Assembly: GCA_964624465.1 (NCBI GenBank)
Contig: CAZUZD010000112.1
Location: 1-17,326, forward strand
From: CAZUZD01 sp964624465
Lineage (GTDB): Bacteria > Planctomycetota > Planctomycetia > Isosphaerales > Isosphaeraceae
DNA: 17,326 nucleotides
Reading direction: 5' to 3'
Position numbers and translations under genes: made by a program. The notes beneath the pieces were generated by a model. The model was not told where the DNA came from. It worked only from the letters and a program-made list of their open reading frames with translations, and did no database searches. The stretch's first letter is position 1, and every line of letters starts with the position of its first letter. Of the stretch, positions 7,308-13,701 are shown piece after piece.

Positions 7308-7817
7308 ATGCCGGTGATCGGGCGACGGTCGGTGCGGAGTCGGGTGATCGGGCTCGGGCTGGTCCTGGGCATGGCGATGATCGCGGGAGGCCCGGCCCCC
7401 ACCCGGGCGCAGGAGGCGGCGGTCGTCGACGCCGAGCTGAAGGCGCAGCAGGGCGTCTGGCAGGTCGTCGCGTTCGTGCGCGACGGCCAGGCGACGGAGC
7501 CGGAGACGGTGGCGGGCATCACCCGCACCGTCGAGGGGGACCGCGCCGTCTGGCGCCGGGAGGGCAAGAGCTTCGCCGGCACCCGGCTGGTGCTCGACGC
7601 CACCGCCAGCCCCCGTCAGATTGACGTGATCCCCGAGGGCGGCCGCAACCAGGGGGAGCGGGTGCCCGGCATCTACAAGCTCGATGGCGACGCGCTCACC
7701 CTCTGCATGGCCGACCCCGGCGCCCCCCGCCCCACCGAGTTCACCGCCGAGCCCGGCAGCCGCCGCACCCTCATGACCTTCCGCCGCTCGCCCAGGTCGC
7801 CCGCCGGCGATCGCTGA
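7308..7817 (+). CDS. Secreted TIGR03067-domain protein
   Basis: This 169-residue protein is encoded from ATG 7308, with GGGAGG at 7296-7301 giving good Shine-Dalgarno spacing; this rules against the longer frame from 7209. Residues 1-34 form a signal peptide (arginine-rich start, GLGLVLGMAMIAGG core, cleavage likely after TRA). The rest follows the TIGR03067 domain, abundant in Planctomycetes. The matching segments are QQGVWQVVAFVRDG (47-60), a middle lipocalin-like beta region, SPRQIDVIPEGG (101-112), GIYKLDGDALTLCMADPG (121-138) and RPTEFTAEPGSRRTLMTF (141-158). The function of the domain is unknown. The gene is divergent from DUF1080 and probably monocistronic. The C-terminal tail RRSPRSPAGDR is low-complexity. 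Confidence 0.88.
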   Translation: MPVIGRRSVRSRVIGLGLVLGMAMIAGGPAPTRAQEAAVVDAELKAQQGVWQVVAFVRDGQATEPETVAGITRTVEGDRAVWRREGKSFAGTRLVLDATASPRQIDVIPEGGRNQGERVPGIYKLDGDALTLCMADPGAPRPTEFTAEPGSRRTLMTFRRSPRSPAGDR

Positions 7818-7894
7818 GCGCGCGGTCGCCGGCCCCCCGGTCGGTTCTTGCTCGACCGCTGCTCGCGGGTCGCGTCTCGTCTCGTCTGGTGTGG

Positions 7895-7920
7895 CGTGGC
7901 CTGAGCGGAGCGTGGCCACG
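7895..7920. terminator. Small hairpin with AGCGGAGCGT core, possible terminator
   Basis: CGTGGCC (7895-7901) pairs with GGCCACG (7914-7920) around a 12-nt loop that contains AGCGGAGCG. It lies 77 bp after the TIGR03067 stop. The stem-AGCGnAGCG-stem layout resembles the palindromes at the left end of the element at 16237, although no GTAG precedes it here. It could be a terminator or a degraded REP. Confidence 0.4.
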
Positions 7921-8050
7921 TGACGGGGGCCTGCGCGTCGACGGCTTCCGGGTGCCGGGGGGTCTCCTGGCGGAGCCCGGTGCGGTGGCCTGCGAATCGT
8001 CGGCGGGGGCACGCCGCCGCGCAGGCCACGGCCCCCCGCCCCGCGGCCGC

Positions 8051-8124
8051 GGGGGGGGGGGGGCGGGGGGGTCCCGGGGCGGCGCCGGGGGGGGTGGCCT
8101 GCCCCTGGGCGGCGGGCCCCCCCC
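8051..8124. repeat. Poly-G/poly-C tract cluster (G-quadruplex-prone)
   Basis: Runs of 13, 7, 4 and 8 G lie within 44 bp on the + strand, separated by 1 to 7 bases and followed by a run of 8 C. This satisfies any simple quadruplex pattern, and the G8/C8 pair could also form a hairpin. Homopolymers this long are error-prone in sequencing, so the exact run lengths should be treated with caution. Confidence 0.8.
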
Positions 8125-8156
8125 GCCGCTCCGGCCACGGCCCACCGGCCCTGGGC

Positions 8157-8510
8157 CTAGTGATGGGATTCCAGCAGGACGACGTTTTCCGAGTCGCCTT
8201 CGCTCCACACCGTCGCCACGAAGCAAAATTCGCCGGGCTACTCCTCGAGTCGGAATCCCCGCTCGGCGGCATCCGGTTCGACGAGATGGTCTTTCACCTC
8301 TGCCTTCCAGAATCGATAGGTGTCATCGGAAGGGATCCATCTCAGCGGGTCGCCGCAGTTGGCGAGGACAAACCGCGCTCGTCCGCTCCGGAGCAGGTCG
8401 GTGACATGCTCACGTCCAACGGTCCGCCCGCGCTCCATGGGGAGCGTCCCGTGGGGGTCCCAAAGTTCGGTGAGCGGCAACCGGGTCACGACCCGTTGAT
8501 CCGGTCGCAT
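8157..8510 (-). pseudogene. Small planctomycete hypothetical protein interrupted by an amber codon
   Basis: ATG at 8510 is preceded by a strong AGGAGG with 7-nt spacing. It opens a 90-codon frame (WDPHGTLPMERGR near residue 17, LRWIPSDDTYRFWKAEVKDHL near residue 56) that ends in FRLEE at TAG 8240-8238. The same frame then continues for 26 more sense codons (beginning PGEFCFVATVW, ending LLESHH) to a second TAG at 8159-8157. From memory, unverified here, intact planctomycete relatives have an aromatic residue at this position (EEYPGEY-like) and end in a similar LLE.HH tail. A TAC or TAT codon would need one base change to become TAG. Function is unknown. The gene lies 28 bp downstream of the sigma-factor stop, so it is probably co-transcribed. 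Its GC content is visibly lower than its neighbours. Alternatives are a sequencing error or a truncated but functional protein ending at 8238. Confidence 0.65.
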
Positions 8511-8538
8511 AGCCTGGCCTCCTCGGCCGTTTGCGGCC

Positions 8539-9318
8539 CTAGCGGCGGCGCTGGCCCTTGCGGGCGGGGGTGTCGCCGGAGGAAGAAGGGCCGTCGGGGC
8601 GGCAGTACTGGAGCAGGTCGAGGTCGATGAGCTCCTGCTCGACGGCCTCGGTGGTGGGGTCGGCCAGCGAGGAGCGGACCTCGTCGAGCAGGAAGGCGAC
8701 GAACTTGTCGCGGGCCCGCATCAGGGCGATCCGCACGCCGCCGGCGGTGAGCGGGCGGCCCAGGCGCTCGGTGAGCAGGGCGGCCAGGGCGTCGGAGCGG
8801 GCGTCGGGGTGCTCGACGCGGCAGCGGAGCACGGTGAAGTAGGGCTGGCCGGTGCGGTCCTGGAGGTCCTCGAGCGCGTCCCAGGCGCGGGCCAGGAGCT
8901 CGCTGCGCCAGCTCCGCGCGAACTGGGCGTCGAAGTCGGCCTCGGCCCCGGGGTCGTCGTCGGCCGGGTCGAAGGCGGGGTCCAGCGAGGTCGGCCCCCG
9001 GCGCCGGGAGCGGTGGTGGTTGATCATGAGGTTCCGCAGCGCCCGCTTCACGAAGTCGCGGAACCGGCCGCGGGTCGGGTCGGCGTTGTGGAACTCGCCG
9101 CGGAGGAACTTGAGCGCGAACTCCTGGTCCAGGTCGGCCGCGGCGTCGGGGTCGCGCAGGCTCCCGAGCAGGTAGCGGTGCACGGCGCCGGCGTAGCGGT
9201 GCATCAGCGCCTGCTGGGCGGCGGTGACCTGCTCGGGCGGTCCGGTGTGGGCCTGGAAGACCAGGGTCCAGCGGGTGGCGATCTGGCTGAGCCGCGGGTC
9301 GAACTCGTTGGTTTCCAC
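8539..9318 (-). CDS. ECF-type RNA polymerase sigma factor
   Basis: This 259-residue protein starts at GTG 9318-9316, chosen because GGAGG stands about 10 nt upstream and because homology-like sequence begins at ETNEFDPRLSQIATRWTLVFQAH. The frame stays open to 9936, but the extra 206 residues are arginine/proline/glycine-rich and do not look coding. Residues ~38-107 form a region 2-like domain: QALMHRYAGAVHRYLLGSLRD, then AADLDQEFALKFLRG for core binding and -10 contact, then GRFRDFVKRALRNLMINHHR. An acidic linker (113-131) follows. Residues ~138-210 form a region 4-like helix-turn-helix (LTAGGVRIALMRARDKF). The last ~45 residues are a non-conserved tail. Sigma factors of this planctomycete type often stand near Ser/Thr kinases; none is visible here. 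It is followed by the amber-interrupted small gene, likely in one transcript. Confidence 0.8.
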   Translation of the reverse strand: METNEFDPRLSQIATRWTLVFQAHTGPPEQVTAAQQALMHRYAGAVHRYLLGSLRDPDAAADLDQEFALKFLRGEFHNADPTRGRFRDFVKRALRNLMINHHRSRRRGPTSLDPAFDPADDDPGAEADFDAQFARSWRSELLARAWDALEDLQDRTGQPYFTVLRCRVEHPDARSDALAALLTERLGRPLTAGGVRIALMRARDKFVAFLLDEVRSSLADPTTEAVEQELIDLDLLQYCRPDGPSSSGDTPARKGQRRR

Positions 9319-9389
9319 GGCCTTGGGCCTCCGCGCCGCCCGCCGCCACGGGCCGTCGGGCCGTGAGCCCGGCCCTGCTCGGGCGATCG

Positions 9390-9419
9390 TTGACCGGGAT
9401 GGGTCATCTTGATGGTAAT
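9390..9419 (+). promoter_or_regulatory. Orphan promoter-like pair on the + strand
   Basis: TTGACC (9390-9395, 5 of 6 matches) and GGTAAT (9414-9419, 4 of 6 matches but lacking the first T and A of the -10) are separated by 18 bp. It points away from the sigma-factor gene into a stretch with no + strand gene. The weak -10 keeps confidence low. Confidence 0.25.
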
Positions 9420-10013
9420 CGCTGCGGCCGGCCGTCGCCACGGCTTCGCCCGCCCGGTCGCCGCGGCGAATTCCCTGCCGACGGCCGTAACGATCCGCCC
9501 GGGGCGTCGTACTGGGGGGTGCCGGCGGGTCGGGAACGGCCACCGGCCCCGAGACGGTGGATCGGCCGGTGTGGCGGTGGCGGCGTCGTGGCCGATCGCT
9601 CGCCCGATCCCGACGGTTCGGGCCAGCCCTTCCCCCCGCCGGGCGCCTGGCGCCCGAACCCCGCGACCGCCCGGCCCCGCCGGGCGGGTCGTGGCTGCCC
9701 GACCGCGTCGGCCAGGCCTCCCCCCGGCCTGGTCGACGGCGGCAGACCGGTGACCCCCACGATCGCCCGCCCCGCTGTCGGGGCGGACCCGATCGGCACG
9801 ACGCCGTGCGCCGGCCTGCCGTCGCCCAGCCCTGCCCTGCCCTACCCTCGTCCGATCCCGGGCCGATGCGGGCCCCACGGTCCGCTGGCGTCGTGGCCGG
9901 AACGCCTCCCGCCCCGACCGGGCGCCCCGGGACCACACACCCGGCTGAGCCCGGTCGGGCGGGACGCCGAACTCGCGATCGCCCACGCCCCGGCTCCCGG
10001 CCCCGGAACGCGA

Positions 10014-10052
10014 CGGACCCGGGCCGGCCGCCGTGGCGCCGTCCCGGGTCCG
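10014..10052 (-). terminator. Terminator hairpin of the DUF1559 gene
   Basis: CGGACCCGGG (10014-10023) pairs perfectly with CCCGGGTCCG (10043-10052). After one mismatch, CGGC/GCCG adds four inner pairs around a 9-nt loop. It lies 28 bp beyond the DUF1559 stop codon at 10081. No T-run follows on the minus strand. Confidence 0.65.
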
Positions 10053-10080
10053 CGAGTGGAGGCGTGGTGTCGGGCCGAAC

Positions 10081-11109
10081 TCAGTAGGCGTCGGCCGAGA
10101 CGATCTCGCCGCCGGCGACGGTGCCCAGGCCGCGCCAGGTCAGCGGGCTGATGGTCGACTTGATGAACCGCACCGAGCCGTCGGCGAACATCGCGTTCAC
10201 GCCGCCGGGGTGGGCACTGCGGGCGCTGACGGCGGCATAGGTCGGGGCGCCGTCGTTCTCGTCGTTGCTGATCAGGTCGTAGTCGATGCCCGAGGGGCCG
10301 GCGGTGCTCTTGGGGTTCGGCGGCAGGGCGAAGGTCAGGCCGCTGTAGTAGCTGTTGGCGTTGGACCAGCGGGTCTTGCCCGGGTCCCGGTTCGGGTTGC
10401 ACTGGCCGTAGGCCGAGGCGATCAGGGCCTTGATCTGGTTGGCGTCGGGGAACGACTGCGGGGTCATGCCGGCGATCACCCCCGAGCCGCAGCTCCGCAG
10501 GCTGGGCTGCCAGGTGCGGGCCTCGGCCGAGACGACCGTGCTCGAGGTGCCGTCGCTGAGCTCCGCGATCCGCCGGCTCATGTTCACCCCGAACATCCCG
10601 TTGTTGGGGACCGCGCCGTAGCCGCCCCAGACGTACCAGGTGCCCTGGTTCCAGCCGTAGTTGGTCAGGTTGTACTTGGCGTCGAAGACCTCGAGCTTGG
10701 TCTCGCTGGGGCACATCAGGAAGCTGACCCGCAGCATGTTGACGGTGAGGTTCTGGCGGTCGCTGTACTTGACCGAGAAGTTGGCGACATTGAACGCCTG
10801 GGCCTGCTCCATGTACGGCATCAGCCGCGCCGGCACGCTCCAGCCGTTCTCCAGGATCGCCGCGCCGGTGCCGACGCCGAACAGGGCGTTGCCGATCGGG
10901 AACGTGCCGTTGGTGCCCTCGTAGTTGTGCAGGCCGAGGCCGAGCTGCTTGAGGTTGTTCGTGCACTGCATCCGGCGGGCGGCCTCGCGGGCACTCTGCA
11001 CGGCCGGCAGCAGCAGGCTGATCAGCACGCCGATGATCGCGATCACGACCAGCAGCTCGATCAGGGTGAAGCCGCGGCGGCGGGCCGGGCGGATGGCGAC
11101 GCGGGACAT
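10081..11109 (-). CDS. DUF1559 pseudopilin-like protein (prepilin N-terminus, H-x9-DG motif)
   Basis: This 342-residue protein has a type IV prepilin leader: a basic 13-residue start, then G13-FTLIELLVVIAIIG with E18 at position +5 of the mature protein. The expected prepilin peptidase cut is between G13 and F14. SAREAARRMQCTNNLKQLGLGLHNYE (~39-64) is the hallmark start of DUF1559/PF07596, a family greatly expanded in Planctomycetes. H300 opens the C-terminal H-x9-DG motif (HPGGVNAMFADG). The protein is probably assembled in or through the cell envelope by type II secretion/pilus-like machinery, but its individual role is unknown. Start 11109 has GGAG about 10 nt upstream. Only 53 bp separate it from the upstream DUF3616-like gene on the same strand, so read-through transcription is likely. 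Length is typical. Confidence 0.93.
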   Translation of the reverse strand: MSRVAIRPARRRGFTLIELLVVIAIIGVLISLLLPAVQSAREAARRMQCTNNLKQLGLGLHNYEGTNGTFPIGNALFGVGTGAAILENGWSVPARLMPYMEQAQAFNVANFSVKYSDRQNLTVNMLRVSFLMCPSETKLEVFDAKYNLTNYGWNQGTWYVWGGYGAVPNNGMFGVNMSRRIAELSDGTSSTVVSAEARTWQPSLRSCGSGVIAGMTPQSFPDANQIKALIASAYGQCNPNRDPGKTRWSNANSYYSGLTFALPPNPKSTAGPSGIDYDLISNDENDGAPTYAAVSARSAHPGGVNAMFADGSVRFIKSTISPLTWRGLGTVAGGEIVSADAY

Positions 11110-11162
11110 GGGAGCACTCCGGGTTCGGGGTCGTGGGGGGGGCGTCGATCAGGTCCGGGCCG

Positions 11163-12245
11163 TCAGCGCCCGGGTCGGCTCAGGGAGAGCGTCTGGACCC
11201 GGCTGGGCTGCCGGGTCTTCGAGGCGTCGTTGTCGTAGGCCACAGCCAGGTCAACCCGGCCGTCGGCGGCGGTCGCCAGCACGGCCAGGCCCTCGGCCTT
11301 CATCGTCGGGGCGAACGTCCAGAGGGCCCGCGGCGCGGCGACCTGGCCGTCGGGCCCGATGGCGGCGTCGGGCACGAACCAGAGCACGTTGCCGTGGAAG
11401 CCGTTGGTGGCGTCCTCGGTGCTCGTCAGCACCAGATAGCCACCGCCCCAGGCCTCCAGGCGCTCCAGCGAGGTCAGGGTCAGCCGCTCGCCATCGCGGT
11501 GGCCGGCGTCGAACGAGAACAGGGGCGCGACCGCCAGCGTGGCGTCGGCGGCCGGCGGCTCGGCGATGTCGCCCTGATAGACCCGGACCCGGTCGTCGGG
11601 CTCGCGCAGGCCGACAACGAGCTGGCGGCCGGTCACGCGGCCCCCGGCGTCGCGGCGGGTGCGGACGGCCAGGCCCTCGATCTTCCGCTTCGCGATCGCG
11701 GCGGTCTCCAGCCCCTGGGCGTTCAGGGCGGCGACCAGGCCGGCGTCGACGTGCCAGCGGCGGGCGCTGCCCGGCTCGATGACGGGCGCCTCGGGCGAGC
11801 CACCGATCCGGAACCGGACCAGGAACGCGCGCTCGGCCCGCTCGGCGTCGGTGCCCGAGTGCGAGCCGATCACGTACAGGAAGCCCTGGTCGTCGCGGGC
11901 CATCGCCTCCCACTTCGGGCCGACCTTCAGGCCGCTCGGGAAGGCGTCGCCGGTCAGCGCCGGGTCGAGCACCCGGCCGGTGGCCGCCTCGACCACGACC
12001 AGCGGGGCCTGCTTGTCATGTGCCACCAGCCAGAGCCGGCCGTCGCCGATCGGCGCCACGGCCGAGGCCTCGATGGTGCGCTGCTCGGTCCCGGTGGCGT
12101 CGACCAGGGGCCGGGGCTCGGTCGCGGCCACGGGGGTCGTCGGGACGGGCGCGGGCTCCTGCGCCGCCAGGAGGGTCAGGGCCGCCAGGGCAGCGAGGGC
12201 CTTCGGGGCCGTCCGGTCGTGGAGCCGTGTCATCGCTCTCGCCAT
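11163..12245 (-). CDS. Exported DUF3616-like protein
   Basis: This 360-residue protein has an N-terminal signal sequence (basic start, ALAALAALTLLAAQ core at ~17-29). The body resembles DUF3616 (PF12275-like) beta-propeller-type proteins. It has KWEAMARDDQGFLYVIGSHSG (111-131), AFLVRFRIGG (140-149), KRKIEGLAVRTRR (187-199), QLVVGLREP (208-216), LERLEAWGGGYLVLTST (260-276) and MKAEGLAVL (315-323), near-repeats of an EG(L/M)A strand. No catalytic motif is known to me for this family. The start is uncertain: ATG 12245 has no clear ribosome binding site, and ATG 12233, four codons on, has only GAGAG very close by. A promoter-like -10 stands at 12299-12304. It lies 134 bp downstream of rtcA and 53 bp upstream of DUF1559 on the same strand. 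Confidence 0.7.
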   Translation of the reverse strand: MARAMTRLHDRTAPKALAALAALTLLAAQEPAPVPTTPVAATEPRPLVDATGTEQRTIEASAVAPIGDGRLWLVAHDKQAPLVVVEAATGRVLDPALTGDAFPSGLKVGPKWEAMARDDQGFLYVIGSHSGTDAERAERAFLVRFRIGGSPEAPVIEPGSARRWHVDAGLVAALNAQGLETAAIAKRKIEGLAVRTRRDAGGRVTGRQLVVGLREPDDRVRVYQGDIAEPPAADATLAVAPLFSFDAGHRDGERLTLTSLERLEAWGGGYLVLTSTEDATNGFHGNVLWFVPDAAIGPDGQVAAPRALWTFAPTMKAEGLAVLATAADGRVDLAVAYDNDASKTRQPSRVQTLSLSRPGR

Positions 12246-12298
12246 CCAGGGGGGCCGACCGGGCGCTGGGGCCGCGGTGGGGGGCCGGGGATAGCGAG

Positions 12299-12304
12299 AT
12301 TCTA
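12299..12304 (-). promoter_or_regulatory. Candidate -10 element of the DUF3616-like gene
   Basis: On the minus strand TAGAAT matches the -10 consensus at 5 of 6 positions. It lies in an AT-richer island between rtcA and the next gene, about 54 bp before ATG 12245. No convincing -35 hexamer is found at 16-18 bp, so the call rests on the -10 and the location. Confidence 0.3.
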
Positions 12305-12379
12305 GGTGGGCCGTATGAAGGTTCGGTGAGGGTCCCGTGTGGTCTGAATAAAGTTTGCGCGTGGCAAGGATCGGGGCCG

Positions 12380-13447
12380 TCAGCCCACGATCACCCGGCC
12401 GGGGCGGTCCCCCTCGGGCTCCTCGACGCGGATCGGGCGGTCGAGGAAGGCGGCGATGGTGCGGGCGTTGGTGCGGAGGTGCTCGGTGACGGCCGCGACC
12501 GTGTACACGCTGCGGCCCTCGGCCAGCGCCAGCGGCAGCAGGAGCTGGTCGGCCGAGTGCTCGTCGACGGCCCCGGCGCCGGGGGCGTCGTGGTGGGCCA
12601 GCAGGGCATCGACGGCCTCGTCGGCGACGGCCTCGGCGGGCTTGCCGCGGGCCCCCAGGCCGACGAACGTCGCGAGCACGTCGGGCCCGCCGGCCGGGTC
12701 GGCGTAGCGGGCTGTCAGGGCGATCGCCGCGCCCGTGCTCCGGCCGGGCCAGTCGGCCGGCTCGATCGCCGCCTCGGCTGCCAGGTCGTGCTCGCCCAGG
12801 CGCTCCAGGGCCCGCGTGCGCATCCTGGCGGCGACCTCGCCCCGTTGCAGGTTCGAGACGCCCGCCACGCCGGTGATCGCCCGCAGCGGGCCGCGGGCGG
12901 TGAGCACCAGGGCGCGGGGCGTGCCCGGCTCGATCCAGGCCTCGAGCCGGCCGCCGCCCAGCGGGTAGAAGCCGGCCGCCGGCATGCCCAGGCCCACGCT
13001 CAGGCCCAGCCGCGCCAGGTGGGCCCGCCAGGTGGCGTCGAGGAACGGGAACGAGGGGGCCTTCTCGTTGAAGGTGCCGCCGACGAGTGTCAGCCGCACC
13101 GGCCCCTCGGCGCGGAGGGCCAGCGGCAGGTGCAGGGTCTGGAGCACCAGGGCCGTGGCGCCGGCGGTGCCGATGTCGATGGTGCGGTCGGCCGCGTCGA
13201 TCGGGCCGGGCCGGAAGACGACCTCGCGGGCCCCGACCGCCGCCCCTCGCACCGTGCCCCCGAGCGCCGCCGCCGCCTCGACCGCCGCCAGGTGCTGCGG
13301 CCGCAGGCCGGGCCTGGCGCGGTTGGCGCGCAGGTGATCGATCCGGAACGGCCGGCCGGTCAGCAGCGCCAGGCTCAGCGCCGTGCGGAGGATCTGGCCG
13401 CCGCCCTCCCCCTCCGAGCCGTCGAGCGTGACCATCGCGTCGGCCAT
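12380..13447 (-). CDS. rtcA: RNA 3'-terminal phosphate cyclase
   Basis: This 355-residue protein, close to the ~340 residues of E. coli RtcA, converts RNA 3'-phosphate ends to 2',3'-cyclic phosphates. It uses ATP through a covalent enzyme-AMP intermediate. Family signatures are in order: GSEGEGGGQILRTALSLALL (10-29), RPGLRPQHL (45-53), DIGTAGATALVLQTL (91-105), GGTFNEKAPSFPFLD (123-137), and VDEHSADQLLLPLALA (294-309). H297 in the last block matches the adenylated histidine of RtcA. ATG 13447 (MADAMVTLDG) is preferred over the open frame reaching 13624, whose extra 59 residues are low-complexity; ATG 13435 is an alternative. No clear Shine-Dalgarno is present. No rtcB or rtcR is visible in the window, so it is an orphan here. 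It is probably cytoplasmic and acts in RNA repair. Confidence 0.93.
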   Translation of the reverse strand: MADAMVTLDGSEGEGGGQILRTALSLALLTGRPFRIDHLRANRARPGLRPQHLAAVEAAAALGGTVRGAAVGAREVVFRPGPIDAADRTIDIGTAGATALVLQTLHLPLALRAEGPVRLTLVGGTFNEKAPSFPFLDATWRAHLARLGLSVGLGMPAAGFYPLGGGRLEAWIEPGTPRALVLTARGPLRAITGVAGVSNLQRGEVAARMRTRALERLGEHDLAAEAAIEPADWPGRSTGAAIALTARYADPAGGPDVLATFVGLGARGKPAEAVADEAVDALLAHHDAPGAGAVDEHSADQLLLPLALAEGRSVYTVAAVTEHLRTNARTIAAFLDRPIRVEEPEGDRPGRVIVG

Positions 13448-13701
13448 GGCGGCCCCCGAGCGCTGAGAACTCGCCCCGCCGGAGCCGGATCGCACACCGC
13501 GACGGCCGGGGCTCAGGCCGCTGTGGGGGCCGGTCGCGCCGTGGCGGGCGTGTCCGATCCAGCGCCGCGAGGGGCCGGGCTCCGACCGCCCCGGCCACCA
13601 ACCGCCTGCCCAGGGTCCGTCCATGGTGGGGGCTCCGTCCCCTGGGATGCGGGCTCGGGCGGAGCGTCCCGCTCCCCCCGTGGCCCCGACCGGACTGGCG
13701 G

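Larger units (their letters stand above)
7818..8156. other. Gene-free convergent interval with homopolymer tracts
   Basis: The interval separates the 3' ends of two convergent genes. It contains a small palindrome (7895-7920) and then an extreme homopolymer stretch: G13 at 8051-8063, G7 at 8065-8071, G4 at 8076-8079, G8 at 8087-8094 and C8 at 8117-8124. The last two tracts could pair. Open frames here are arginine/glycine/proline-rich shadows of composition. I see no gene. Confidence 0.6.
9319..10080. other. 762-bp gene-free stretch
   Basis: Many overlapping frames are open in both directions because stop codons are rare at this GC content. All translate to Arg/Pro/Gly/Ala-rich sequence without recognisable motifs, and none has a good ribosome binding site. 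What I can support is an AT-richer patch at 9387-9425 with a promoter-like pair on the + strand (9390-9419) and a terminator hairpin for the DUF1559 gene (10014-10052). A non-coding RNA or a long regulatory leader for the sigma factor is possible but unproven. Confidence 0.55.

Noticed and set aside
3890..7603. Minus-strand open frame of 1237 codons
   Set aside because: It spans several real genes on both strands, has Arg/Pro/Gly-rich composition, and is a high-GC artefact.
9363..10151. Plus-strand ORF in the 762-bp gap
   Set aside because: It is Pro/Arg/Gly-rich throughout, lacks a Shine-Dalgarno site and overlaps the DUF1559 3' end and terminator.
10033..11238. Plus-strand frame of 401 codons opposite DUF1559
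   Set aside because: It is an exact shadow of the strongly supported DUF1559 gene, including its prepilin motif, on the opposite strand.
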